This document shows, piece after piece, positions 46,926 to 58,030 of a stretch of DNA of 64,000 nt. The stretch comes from Chlorocebus sabaeus (lineage: Eukaryota > Chordata > Mammalia > Primates > Cercopithecidae). The position numbers and the translations under genes were made by a program. Each line of letters opens with the position of its first letter. Position 1 is the first letter of the stretch. The notes beneath the pieces were generated by a model. That model did no database searches and was not told the DNA's origin. It saw only the letters and a program-made list of their open reading frames with translations. Location of the stretch: positions 47,369,832 through 47,433,831 of the forward strand of contig NC_132930.1 in the NCBI RefSeq assembly GCF_047675955.1. The letters are read 5' to 3'.

Positions 46926-49507
46926 GAAAAAAAAGGTACTCCTACATTCCTGGGATAAATCCCACTTGTTCATGGTACATTATCCTTTTTTGCATTATTG
47001 AATTCAGTTTCCTAAAATTGTGTTAGGAAGTTTTGGATCAGTGTTCATGAGGGATATGGGCCCATGGTCTTTGTCTGATTTTGGTATCAAGACAATGTCA
47101 TAGATGAGTTGAGAAGGATTCTGTCCTTTTCAGTTTTTTGGAAGAGTTTGTGTAGTATTAGTTCTTCTTAAATGTTTGGTAGAATTCACTATTGATCTAT
47201 CTGGACCTGGTAGAATTCACTATTAATCTATCTGGACCTGGTAATTCACTACTAATCTATCTGAAACTGGAGTTTTCTTTGTAGGAAGATTTTTAACTAC
47301 AAATTTAATTTCTTGAATAGATACAGGGTTTTCACATTATTTCAGAAATTTCTTCTAGAGAGAGATTTGGTAGTTTATGCCTTTTAAGAAATTTCATCTA
47401 AGTTGTTGAATTTATTGGCATTAAGTTGTTCATAATATTTCCTTATAATCCTTTTAATATAAGTAGGATCCACAGAGATGTCACCTCTCTCGTTCCTGTT
47501 ATTAAGTTGTGTCTTCTGTTGTCATTCTGAACATTCTGTGTTGATAGAGTTTTATCAATTTTACTGATATTCTCAAAGAAACTATTTTTAACTTCATTGA
47601 TTTTCTCTATTGCTTTAATCTTTTCTCTTTTTAAATTTCTGCTCTGATTGTTGCTATACCTTTCTTCTGTTTGCTTTGGGTTTCATTTACTCTTCTCTCT
47701 CTAGTTTCTTTTTTAATTTTTATATGGTAGACTTCAAAACCATATAAAATATATATGGTTTATAGTTTTTTATAGTTTCTTAATATGGCAACTTAGGTTA
47801 GAGAATGAATGCCTTTCTTCTTTTCTAATTTAGGCATTTAGTGGTTTAAATTTCTCCCTAATTGCTGCTTTAGTGGTATTCCATAAATTTTGATATGTTG
47901 TATTTTTACTTTCATTTCATTCACAATACTTTGTGATTTCCTCTTTGATTTCATGTTTGATTCATGAGTTATTTAAAAGTGTGTTATTTAGTTTTCAAAT
48001 ATTTATGGAATTTTCTAGAGATCTTTCTGTTAATGATTTCTAATTAAATTCCATTGTGGTCAGAGGATATACTTTGTGTGATTTGGATTATTTTTACATG
48101 TATTGAGGCTTGTTTTATGGCCCAGAATTTGGTCTTTCTTGGTATATGTTCCATATACAATTGGGAATCGTGTATCTCTGGCTGTTGTTGGGTGGAAAGT
48201 TCTGTAAATGTCAACCACGTCAGGTTGTTTTAACAGCATTGCTAAGATTTACTATCCTTGCTGATTTTCTGTTTACTTTCTATGTCTTATCAGTTGAGAA
48301 AGGTACTGAAGTTTCTGACTATAATTGTGGATTTGTTTATGTCATCTTACTTCATGCCCTTTGAAGGTCTATTATTAGGTTCATAAATGTTAATGACTGT
48401 TATGTGCACCTAATAAATTGACTCCTTTATTATTAGGAAATGACTTTTTTTTGGTCCTTGGTAGTACTCTTTGCTCTGAAACCTACTTCAATATTCATGT
48501 AGCCACTCCAGCTTTCTTTTGATTGGTGTGAACATGATATAACTTTTAAAAAGTCCTTTGACTTTTAACTTATTTGTGTCTTTGTGTGTGAAGTGGGGAT
48601 CATGTAGGCAGCATATAGTTGGGTCTCTTATGCAATCTGAAAATCTCTGTCTTTTATTTGGGGTTTTTAGATCATTTTTGTTTAATATATCTTTGATATA
48701 GTTAGATTTAAGTATCATTTTGCTGTTTGTTTTCTGTTTGCCCCATCTTTTATTTATTCCCCTTTCCTCTTTTTTTCGTTCTTTTTTTATTAATTGGCTT
48801 CAGTGATTTCATCTCTTAATTTTTATGTGTTGTATTTATTTTTTATGATTCTGCTTTGTCTCCTTTGTTGGCTCATTAGCCAGAACTCTTTGTTTTGTTA
48901 TTTTAGTGGTTGCTTTAGGGTTTATAATAATTGTCTTTAATTACAGATACCTTCAAATGACATTATCCAACTTCACATAGAGTATAAAGACCTTCCAATA
49001 AGTCACTTCCATTTCTCCTACTGGACCTTGTGCTATTGTTGCCATACATTTTACTTTTGTATGTTATAGACTCACACTGTGTTGTTAGGGTATTTTTTTC
49101 ATTTAAATGGTCAATTTTTAAAATTAAAATTTAGAAAATTAAATAGTAAAAAAGGATCTTGTATATTTACTGTGTAGTCACCATTTCCAGTGCTGTCTTT
49201 TCCCTTGTATAGATCTCTGTTTCCATCTGGTGTCATTTTCTTTTTGCTTGAAATAATTCCTTTAGCATTTCTTATAGTGCAAGTCTACTGGTCACAAATT
49301 CTTTCAGCCTTTGTTTGAATGAAAAATTATTCTACCTTTGATTTTGAAAGATATTTTTGCTGGGTACAGAATTCTAGGTTGATTTTTTTTTTCCCCTCAA
49401 TACTTTAAAGATGTTTCATTCTCTTCTCACTTGTATTATTTTGGATGAAAAATCTAATGCCATTTTTGTCTTTGTTCCTTGTGTGTAACATATCTTTTTT
49501 CTCTTGC

Positions 49508-49510
<3 letters not shown>

Positions 49511-49546
<36 letters not shown>

Positions 49547-49827
49547 ACACAGAGTCTCGCTCTGTCGCCCAGGCTGGAGTGCAGTGGCCGGATCTCAGCT
49601 CACTGCAAGCTCCGCCTCCCGGGTTTACGCCATTCTCCTGCCTCAGCCTCCCGAGTTGCTGGGACTACAGGTGCCCGCCACCTCGCCTGGCTAGTTTTTT
49701 GTATTTTTTAGTAGAGACAGGGTTTCACCGTGTTAGCCAGGATGGTCTTGATCTCCTGACCTCGTGATCCGCCCATCTCGGCCTCCCAAAGTGCTGGGAT
49801 TACAGGCTTGAGCCACCGCGCCTGGCC
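49511..49827 (-). repeat. AluY, Old World monkey AluYR-like, in L1
   Basis: T run of about 35 nt. Bounded by 'ttctcttgctac' (49499-49510) and 'ttctcttgctcc' (49828-49839), an 11-of-12 match. Confidence 0.95.
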
Positions 49828-50407
49828 TTCTCTTGCTCCTTTAAAGATTTTCTCTTTTTATTGGTTTTGATCAATTTGATTATGCTGTAATTTGGTATAG
49901 TTTTAAAAAATGTGTCTTCTGCTTGGGGTTCATTTACTTGGTTCTGTGAGTTTATATTTATTAAATTTGGAAAAATTTTGACCATTATTCCTTCAAATAT
50001 TTTTTTCTATCTCATTCCTCCTCGTTTTGGGACTTGAATTACATTCATATGTGACCTTTGAAGTTGTCCAACAGTTCACTGATGATCTATTATTATTTCT
50101 GAATCGTTGGGATAGTTTCAGTTGCTGTCTTCAAGTTTACTGTTCTTTTCTTCTGAATTATCAAATCTGAGGTTAATCTCATGCAGTATATTTTTTCATC
50201 TCAGACGCTGTAATTTTCATCTCTAAATCAGGTCGGGACTTTTAGTTTCTTCATTGTCTCTAGTTAACTTTTTGAACACGTGGGAATCAGTTATAACAAC
50301 TGTCTTAATGTCCCTGATCATCTTTGTCAAGTCTGGGTTGATTTTGATTGATTGCTTTTCCTTTTAGTCATGGGTCATATTTTCTTCGTTCTTTGCAAGA
50401 TTGGTAA

Positions 50408-50803
50408 TTTTTTTTTGCTCATGTTGCCCAGGCTGGAGTGCAACAGCACGATCTCAGCTCACCACAATCTCCGTCTCCCGGGTTCAAGCGATTCTTCTGC
50501 CTCAGGGCCTGTTTTCCTCCTCCAAGGGCCTGTTTTCAGCCAACATTGAGATGATCCATGCACTGAATACTGCATTCTGCTGTGGTTGCTGCATCCAACT
50601 TTTGATGGATGGTGACATGCTATTCCATGCCTGGGATTACAGGCATGCACCACCACGCCTGGCTAATTGTGTATTTTTAGTAGAGACGGGGTTTCTCCAT
50701 GTTGGTCAGGCTGGTCTCGAACTCCCGACCTCAGGTGATCCACCCACCTCGGCCTCCCAAAGTGCTGGGATTACAGGTGTGAGCCACGGCACCTGGCCAA
50801 ACT
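50408..50803 (-). repeat. Antisense Alu interrupted by a non-Alu insert
   Basis: Alu sequence runs to 'tctgcctcag' at 50505 and resumes at 50631 with 'ctgggattacaggcatgcac'. About 12 bp of Alu is missing, replaced by a 125-bp insert (50506-50630). Confidence 0.92.
50506..50630 (-). repeat. Inverted copy of 52251-52360 patched into the Alu
   Basis: Positions 50518-50627 match the reverse complement of 52251-52360 at 106 of 110 bases by my alignment. The insert also carries a 12-bp direct repeat, 'gggcctgttttc', at 50505-50516 and 50526-50537 around its left junction. Confidence 0.93.
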
Positions 50804-51974
50804 TGGTAATTTTTTAATTGGGTACCTGACATAGTGAATTTCACCTTGCTGGGGGCTATTTTTATATTACTGTAAATATTTTTTGTTGTTCTGTGATGCA
50901 GTTTAGTTACTTAGAAACAGTTTATTCCTTTGGGTCTTATTTTTTAAGGTGTTAGGCAGGACCAGAGCTGTGTTTAGTCTAGAGTTAACTGCTGTTCACA
51001 TGGAGGCAAGACACTTTTGGGTATTCTACTCGATACTTTGTGAATTGTGAGCGCTCCTGCTACTCCAGCCTTCTGGAGAGCTCCTGCCACTGCTCCCTGG
51101 AATCCTTCAGGTGCTTCTTTCCCGGCCTTAGGTCATCTCCCCACGGGCATGTGTTGATCAGTTCTCGGCTGAATCCCTGAGACCCTCCCCAGATCTCCAG
51201 AGTTCTCTCTCTTCTCTGCCTCCTGCTCTCTGAACCCTAACTGCTTTGCTTCCATCCGAGTTCCCTGTCCCTGTTCCATGACTTGAAACTTTCCTCAAGG
51301 CAGTGAGCTGAGGTAGTCGGGGGGCTCACCTTATTTATTTCCTGTCTCTTGGGGATCACTGTCCATTGTGGCCTGATGTCCAGTGTCATGGGAATCACTG
51401 TCGTTGGGAGTGGGGTACATTGGGTTCCTCTTACTCCATCTTGGCTGGAGTTAGAAGTCCTGGCAAGTGTTTGTTGCAGCACACTGTGTGTGAGGCACTG
51501 TTCTAGGCACTGGAGACTCATCAGTGAGTAACAGAAGACCCTTCCCTCAGGCAGGTATGTTCCGGTAGACCAGGAAGGGCGGGCAATGAATCCAAGCATG
51601 GCCACTAAAGTCTTCTCAGCCTTAGATAAGCCGTGCCACCGGGCTGAGCCTCAGATCCTGGACTCCATCACAGCCGGTGTTTACTGTGCACTGCCTGTTG
51701 CTGTGATTGCCGTTGTTTGCTCATTGGTTTGTTGAATCATGAGCAAGGGACCTTCCTACCCAGAAAACCTTTTAAAAAGAAGTGACAGTAGTACCACTTG
51801 TTGGTTAAATTTTGTTTTTAATTTTTGTATGATTAAGGCTTAACATTTTTCTTACACTGCAGAATTTCCTTCAGAGTTTAGTGCATTCATTTCTTGCCTG
51901 AGAAGGGTCATGCTTCCCCACTCGTAGTGAGTTTTCATATCCCTTCCTAAGAAAAACGAAAGTCAAGCCTCGGA

Positions 51975-52360
51975 GGGCAGAAAGGAGGGATGGCCACGGG
52001 TGAGAATGTCAGTTCGTGTGCTCTTTCTGGAAAGCCACTTGGCAGTATCTCATCAGAGCCTGGAAATACAGTTTGCACTTTTGACGTTGTAATTCCATTT
52101 CTAGCAAGCAGTGGGTCCTGAGGAAGTAATCCACAATCGGAGTGTTGTGCACCACAGTAGTGAGGGCAGCGCTGCATGGAGGTGGAGGATTAGGCATCGT
52201 CAGTGTCCAGCAGAAGACAAAGGAGTCAGTTAACAGGACGGTCTATATGCTGGAATAGCATGTCACCATCCATCAAAAGTTGGATGCAGCAACTGCAGCA
52301 GAATGCAGTATTCGGTACATGGATCATCTCAATGTTGGCTGAAAACAGGCCCTTGGAGGA
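51975..52360 (+). repeat. Very old L1 fragment, source of the inverted copy
   Basis: 'aaagccacttggcagtatct' and 'taattccatttctagcaagc' recall the ancient L1 3' ORF2 pattern. Its last 110 bp (52251-52360) have an inverted duplicate inside the Alu at 50408-50803. Confidence 0.55.
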
Positions 52361-52734
52361 TGAGAATTAGAAGGAACTGTGTCCCACCTGCAGTCATGTT
52401 TCCCCAAGGACATTTTCCCCACTTCTCTCCTTTCCCATTGATTCCAGTTTTCCTAGGATGAATGTGTATTGATTTCATATTTAACAAATTAAAGACAAAA
52501 GTTAAGCTTCCAGTGTTTTTGTAATCTACAGAAGGAATAGTCAATGTTTAAAGAATAGGACAAGTTTACAGAAAAGGATGGAATGCAATTTAAGACGTAA
52601 AAACATGGGCTTCTTTCCCTCATATACACAAAGTGTTCAAAACAGTCTGTTATACTTTATATTTTGAGCATAAGGAAATAAAGTAAAATAATTTTAAAGA
52701 GTCTTTAAAATAGAAGCTGCTTCCAGGGATGCTG

Positions 52735-52880
52735 GCTTACTCTGGTAATCCCAGCCACTCGGGAGGCTGAGGCTGGAGGATGGCTGGAGCCCTGGATTTG
52801 AGGCTGTCATAAGCTATGATTGCACCACTTCACTCCAGCCTGAGTGACAAAGCCAGACCCTGTCTCTGAAAATAAACAAA
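52735..52880 (+). repeat. Free Alu-monomer-like or truncated Alu fossil
   Basis: A single-arm unit with 'actcgggaggctgaggctgg' and 'cataagctatgattgcacc', close to 7SL-like FLAM/FRAM monomers, ending in an A-rich tract. Confidence 0.6.
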
Positions 52881-52904
52881 AAGTCAGAAGTTGCTGTGTA
52901 TTGA

Positions 52905-52990
52905 GGCTTACAGAAGGGGACCTGGCTGATCAGAGAGGCGAAGTGACCTGTCCCTGGTTGAACAGCCATGAGGGGTGGAGTCAGGGTCTC
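52905..52990 (-). repeat. MIR fragment, antisense
   Basis: 'cagagaggcgaagtgacctg' followed by 'gttgaacagccatgaggggt' matches the antisense MIR core with many changes. Confidence 0.5.
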
Positions 52991-53276
52991 CACTTCGTGA
53001 AAGCCGCGCCCCCTCCAGTGCAGACTGACTTATGCATTGCTGTAATTGATCTGCTGGTTCCGGAAGAGGTGGGAAGGGACGCCACCTGGATGGAAGAGCA
53101 GGGCCCAACTGTGACTGGCCTTGATGTAATTGCACTCTTCCAACCCTAAGACGTGGTCTGTGTCCCTGACTCTACAGAGTAGTGCACTGAGCTTCAGGGA
53201 AGACGAGGGCTTTGCAGGTCCCCAGCCGGCTGAGAGTTCGTCTGAGCCCATGGCTCCTATGGTTGCCGCTCTTGTT

Positions 53277-53518
53277 GCCCCGATCTCGGCCCACTGCAAC
53301 CTCTGCCTCCCTGGTTCAAGTGATCCTCCTGCCTCAGCCTCCCGAATAGCTGGGATTACAGGTGTGCACTACCACACCCAGCTAATTTTTGTATTTTTAG
53401 TAGAGACGGGGTTTCGCCATGTTGGCCAGGCTGGTCTCAAACTCCTGACCTCAGGTAAACCACCTGCCTCGGCCACCCGAAGTGCTGGCATTATAGGCAT
53501 GAGCCACTGTGCCTAGCC
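53277..53518 (-). repeat. Truncated antisense Alu just upstream of exon 3
   Basis: It starts at 'ccgatctcggcccactgcaa' and ends 'cactgtgcctagcc', lacking the Alu 3' part and tail. It ends 125 bp before exon 3. Confidence 0.93.
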
Positions 53519-53643
53519 TCCTCTATCACTTTAATAATAATCCTAAAAAATAGTAACGTGCACCGTGCGTGTTGTCCAGCAGTACATGGCGGCCGCCGGC
53601 TGGACACAACGATTGGCGCACTTTCTCCTGTCTTCTGTTTCAG

Positions 53644-53781
53644 GACAATGTGTTGAACATCATTAACCAGATCATGGATGAGTGCATCCCCCAGGACCGT
53701 GCCCCCAGAGATTTCTGCGTCAAGTTCCCTGAGGAGATCCGGCACGACAACCTGGCCGGCCAGCTGTGGTTCGGTGCCGAG
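53644..53781 (+). CDS. ZFYVE28: ZFYVE28 coding exon 3 (residues about 61-106, includes K87)
   Basis: This 46-codon exon starts with GAC after the acceptor 'tcttctgtttcag' and ends with GAG before 'gtagcg', phase 0 at both ends. It encodes DNVLNIINQIMDEC through to LWFGAE, the next block of the LST2 N-terminal helical region. If 13 residues precede exon 2, the 27th codon (AAG at 53722-53724) is lysine 87. That residue is known in human LST2 as the monoubiquitination site that controls PI3P binding and early-endosome localisation. The donor is weak because it has C, not G, at +5. An antisense Alu ends 125 bp upstream. The reading frame runs cleanly into exon 4. Confidence 0.96.
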
Positions 53782-55280
53782 GTAGCGGGTGGCCGCCTGG
53801 GTTCGGAGGTCCTGATGTGGGTGGCGTCTAGCCATGTCCCTGCGAACCTTGTGCATGGGTGCCTGCGGGTGCCGGGACCTGGTGTCTCCTCCAAGAGCTC
53901 CGTGCACTCTGGGTTACATGGCGTGGTCTGAGCCTGGTAGGCGGTGCACCCTTGGAGGATCTGGGAAAGCCATGAACTAGTGCCCCCCAAACTGTATATA
54001 CAAATGAAATTTCCCATGTGATGTTTATGCGGTTCTCAGGCCCCCAGACAGCCAGGACCCAAAAGTGGTTCTTAATGGCAGTAATGCCCACATCAGGAAC
54101 AAGTGTTCCCCTCCTGCCCTGCAGCACAGGCAGCAGCGGGGGCTGGGGAGCTGTGCTGCAGCCCCACGCAGGCCACATCTGGCCTGTCATCTTCATCTTC
54201 ATCTCCCAATGAGGAAACTGAGGCACCGAGAGGAAGGCGCCCTTCGAGGTGGCAGGAACAGTCTCCCCCAGGCCCCCACCATGTGGACCTCCCAGCCTCC
54301 TCTCCTCGCCGTGCTCCGGAGCCTGACCTCGGCCCCAACATCACCGCCCTCTCTATTGTCCCGTCCCCATCCTCCCCGCCTCCCCTCTCTAGGAATCCCT
54401 GGGGTGTGGAGTCTTCATCCCACGCCGCCCTGTCCCTGTGTCCACCCTGCCCACCCCACCTTCTGAGCCACTTGGTTGGGGTGTCCTCTGCCGAGGCTTG
54501 GGTTAGTTACGGGGGCCCGCGGGCAGGTTCTCTCTCCTCACCAGCCTCAGTTTCCACCTCTGTGGAGTGGGTCCTGGGGCAGTCATGGGATGGAGTGGGT
54601 TCTGTGCCTGGCTGGCCTGGCAGGGGCATGCATGCCCAGGGGCGGGCACAGCTCCTTGTGTGGTCCTGGTGCCCCAAGCTCAGAACCCACCCGTAGCATG
54701 GGCCTGGGAAATCAGTAGCTGTCTCATTCTGTCACCTGGGAAATGACTGCTTGTCCTGCGTCACTTGATCATCTCTGAGGGGACAGCAGGTGGATTGGTT
54801 CTATCCTAACCCTGGTGAGGCCCTGGACGAGCCTCCCTGTGACACCAGGTCCACCAGGGCCTGGACTCAGCCCCCGTGCCAGAGAGCAGCTTGGTGAGAC
54901 TCCCAGTTGCGGAGCGCACACTGGGGACCTGCCTGGCAGTGCCCAGGGCAGATGTGGGTGGATTTGTGGGTACAGAGGAGCCTTCCTTACCTGCCCAGGA
55001 GCCCATGGACTCTCACACTGATGAGTCTCCGTTCTGGGGAAGGTTGTGTTTCTCTGGCCATGAGCAAGTTGACCGTAGTGTCTGCGGCTCCCTAGGCAGG
55101 CTGGGGGCCTCCGGCCCGGATCAGCCTGGCTGCTTCATCCCTGGGAGCACAGACCTGAATGTGGAGTCTGGAAGCTCCAAGCTCCCTGACCTTCATTCCT
55201 CTGGCCTGGAAGGGGAGGGGAAAAGAGTCACATGACCAGGGTTCCTCCTGCATTGAGCCCCCAGACCCAAGAGCCTCAGT
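53782..55280. other. ZFYVE28 intron 3, mostly unassigned
   Basis: A probable antisense MIR scrap lies at 54165-54245 ('gaggaaactgaggcaccgag'). The rest is GC-rich without supported features. Confidence 0.45.
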
Positions 55281-55398
55281 CCACCCTCCCCTCCCTTCCC
55301 TTCTCCTGCCCTGCCCTCCCCTCCCCTTCCCTCTCCTCCCCTCCCCTTCCCTCTCCTCCCCTCCCCTCTCCTCCCCTGCCCTGCCCTCCCTGCTCCTG
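55281..55398 (+). repeat. Polypyrimidine (C-rich) tract, 118 bp
   Basis: Nearly pure CCCTT/CCCCT units on the sense strand with only a few G. It ends 227 nt upstream of the exon 4 acceptor. Mirror symmetry makes triplex (H-DNA) formation possible. Confidence 0.9.
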
Positions 55399-55625
55399 GG
55401 GCCCTGCGAGGACCCTGTGGGTCAGGTTGGGGGACATTGGTTATCGCCCTCACGATTGCTCTGAATGTAAGAAAAACCTCCTGCGGGGACCGGGAACACG
55501 AGCCGGCCTGTGCTCCAGGGTGAGAAGAGGGGCCCCGAGGTGCGAAGTCAGGTTCCCCGGTACGGCGGCCCCTGAGAGCCTGGCCCCCACTCCGGGCCCC
55601 TCTCTGAGCGCGTCCCCTCCCACAG

Positions 55626-55828
55626 TGCCTGGCCGCGGGCTCCATCATCATGAACCGGGAGCTGGAGAGCATGGCCATGCGCCCGCTGGCCAAGGAGCTG
55701 ACGCGCAGCCTGGAGGACGTGCGGGGCGCCCTCCGCGACCAGGCGCTGCGGGACCTGAACACCTACACGGAGAAGATGAGGGAGGCGCTGAGGCACTTCG
55801 ACGTCCTGTTCGCCGAGTTCGAGCTCAG
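55626..55828 (+). CDS. ZFYVE28: ZFYVE28 coding exon 4 (residues about 107-174)
   Basis: This exon of 67 codons plus 2 nt starts TGC CTG GCC after 'cgtcccctcccacag' and ends CTC AG before 'gtactg'. The split codon AG|C (serine) is completed by exon 5. It encodes CLAAGSIIMNRELESMA through an amphipathic, charge-rich helical stretch to FAEFEL. The exon is strongly CpG- and GC-rich compared with its flanks. The donor departs from consensus at +4 to +6 (c, t, g). A 118-bp pyrimidine tract lies 227 bp upstream, and two sense Alus begin 345 bp downstream. A 189-aa open frame on the opposite strand here is only a shadow of this GC-rich exon. Confidence 0.96.
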
Positions 55829-56173
55829 GTACTGCGGTTGTGGGTCCACAGCCCTGGCTGTATGAGCTCGGGGACGGTTGTGCCACCTTTCCGGGCTCAC
55901 CCTGATGCTTCAAGCTGGAAAATTCCGCAGAGGGAGGAGCCAGGCGGGTTCAGGGCCGCCTGTGGGTGGGGTTAAGCCCTGGAGAGCACAGGGTGGAGGT
56001 GATGGGGGACATCTTTCCAGGGAGTGGGCTGAGCGTAGAGGACGCAGGTGGGGATCTGGCCGCCATGGGCCTCCAGGGGAGGGGCTTTGGAGAGGCCCAA
56101 GGGGCCAGGAATGAATGATGCCTCTGGAATGAATGAGACCTCACAGGAGGTGAGAAGAAAACGGAGGCAGCCA
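55829..56173. other. Start of ZFYVE28 intron 4
   Basis: No supported feature. Confidence 0.4.
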
Positions 56174-56454
56174 GGCCGGTGCGGTGGCTCACGCCTGTAA
56201 TCCTGGCACTTTGGAAGGCCGAGGCGGGCGGATCACCCGAGGTCAGGAGTTCAAGACCAGCCTGGCCAGCAAAGTGAAACCCCGTCTCTACTACAAATAC
56301 AAAAATTAGCTGGGCATGGTGGCACACACTTGTAATCCCAGCTACTTGGGAGGCTGAGGCAGGAGAATCGCTTGAACCCGGGAGGCGAGGGTTGCAGTGA
56401 GCCGAAATAGGGCCATTGCACTCCAGCTTTGGCAACAAGAGCACAAAAGAAAAG
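56174..56454 (+). repeat. Sense Alu, first of a pair in intron 4
   Basis: From 'ggccggtgcggtggctcacg' to a short A-rich tail, followed at once by a second Alu. The 13-bp 'aaaacggaggcag' occurs before this Alu (56158-56170) and after the second one (56751-56763), so the pair sits within one target duplication. Confidence 0.92.
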
Positions 56455-56750
56455 GCCGGGCGCGGTGGCTCACGCCTGTAATCCCAGCACTTTGGGAGGC
56501 CGAGGCGGGTGGATCACGAGGTCAGAAGATCCAGACCATCCTGGCTAACACAGTGAAACCCCGTCTCTACTAAAAAATATACAAAAAATTAGCCAGGCGT
56601 GGTGATGGGTGCCTGTAGTCTCAGCTACTTGGGAGGCTGAGGCAGGAGGCAGAGGGTGCAGTGAGCTGAGATCCAGCCACTGCATTCCAGCCTGGGCAAC
56701 AGAGTGAGACTCCATCTCAAAACAACAACAACAACAACAACAAAACCCAA
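56455..56750 (+). repeat. Sense Alu with (CAA)n tail, second of the pair
   Basis: From 'ggccgggcgcggtggctcac' to a (CAA)n-rich tail. It probably inserted into the tail of the first Alu. Confidence 0.92.
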
Positions 56751-56947
56751 AAAACGGAGGCAGATGGTGTCTGTGGAGGTTCCAATTAATAAAAACTTTT
56801 CATCTTGTAATCTACTGGCCCCTAGAAGGAGATCAACTGATGCATTAAGGGCAGTCCTCTCCAGGAAGCGAGAGCACGGACAATCGAGTTTTATTTTATC
56901 TTCCCCAGATTTTCTAAATCAGTTTTCATAAGAAAAAGTTAGAGTTA

Positions 56948-56955
<8 letters not shown>

Positions 56956-56995
<40 letters not shown>

Positions 56996-57232
56996 TTTTC
57001 TGAGATGGAGTCTCACTCTGTTGCCCAGGCTGGAGTGCAGTGGCGTGATCTCCCAAGTAGCTGGGATTACAGGTGGCCACCACCACGCCTGGCTAATTTT
57101 TTTGTGTTTTTAATAGAGACAGGGTTTTACCATGTTGGCCAGGCTGGTCTTGAACGACTGACCTCAAGTGATCTGCTGGCCTTGGCCTCCCAAAGTGCTG
57201 GGATTACAGGCATGAGATACCGCCCCTGGCCT
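56956..57232 (-). repeat. Antisense Alu with (TTTA)n tail
   Basis: Flanked by a perfect 15-bp duplication 'agagttagtgattta' (56941-56955 and 57233-57247). The tail is an expanded TTTA microsatellite (about 56956-56997). An internal deletion removes part of the right arm. Confidence 0.95.
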
Positions 57233-57654
57233 AGAGTTAGTGATTTAGAAGAAAAGAAAGTGCTCTCATCTGGGGAAGGGTTGAACAAGCCATCACCTCT
57301 CACAGCCACTCGCAGGCCTCCTTCAAGCTGCTGTGCCCAGCCTGGGCTGGCTTCCGTGGCTGTGGAGGTCCACGTGGGGCTGTGGGTTGTTCACCCACCC
57401 ATGCATACATTCATTCGTTTCTCTCTCGCCCATTAAGGCCGGTGCCAAAGTGGGGGCTGGTCCCGCACATGGGCAGCACTGGGTCCGGGGTGGTCAGGCT
57501 CCAGGGTGAGCCCTGGGAGCTGACACAACTGTCCCCCATGGACAGGGCTGGGGTTTCAAGGGAAGACCTATAGTAGGCCTGGCTGGCAGGAACTGTGTAC
57601 TATGAAACTGCCGAAATGGGGTGGTGGTGTAGGGGGTATGTGTGTGTGTGTATT

Positions 57655-57930
57655 TTAAGAGACAAGTTCTTGCTTTGTCACCCAGCCTGGAGTGCAGTGG
57701 CACCATCACCGTTCACTGCAGCCTCCAACTCCTGGGCACAAGTGATCCTCCCACCTCAGCCTCCCAAGTAGCAGAGACTAGGTGCATGCCACCACCACAC
57801 CCAACTTTTTCATTTTTTGTAGAGATGAGGTCTTGCTGTGTTGCCTCGAACTCCTGGGCTCAAGCAATCCTCCTGCCTCAGACTCCCAAAGTGCTAGGAT
57901 TACAGGTGTGAGGCCCCCTGCCCCCACCTT
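57655..57930 (-). repeat. Antisense Alu upstream of exon 5
   Basis: Old diverged copy from 'taagagacaagttcttgctt' to 'gtgtgaggccccctgccccc', ending 100 bp before exon 5. Confidence 0.88.
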
Positions 57931-58030
57931 GCCCAGTATTGCAGCTTTAATTGAAGATGCCCCACCCTCTGTTTTGGAGAGGCCCTGCCACGGCCCAGGT
58001 GTGGCCTAACAGGTCTCCCTGTGTTTGCAG

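Larger units (their letters stand above)
44955..51445 (-). repeat. Decayed antisense L1 (L1M/HAL1-like), several interruptions
   Basis: Antisense L1 sequence is recognisable in pieces 44955-45319, 45651-45755, 46935-49498, 49840-50405 and 50815-51445. Recognisable motifs are 'ttttatggcccagaatttgg', 'ttccattgtggtcagaggat', 'tataattgtggatttgttta' and 'gatatttttgctgggtacag'. It runs from ORF2 at the left toward its 5' part at the right. AluYs, another Alu and older SINE/LINE debris (45756-46600) interrupt it. There are no intact frames. Confidence 0.8.

Noticed and set aside
48110..48364. Forward open frame of 84 residues that looks membrane-like
   Set aside because: It is the wrong strand of a decayed antisense L1 ORF2. 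The hydrophobic look comes from T-rich antisense codons.
49445..49767. Many short open frames with the recurrent Alu-derived peptide pattern (SPRLECSGRISAHC type)
   Set aside because: These are antisense Alu translations seen at every antisense Alu in the window, not genes.
55193..55762. Reverse-strand open frame of 189 residues opposite exon 4
   Set aside because: Shadow of the CpG-rich exon 4 and the polypyrimidine tract. Low-complexity Gly/Arg/Glu translation.
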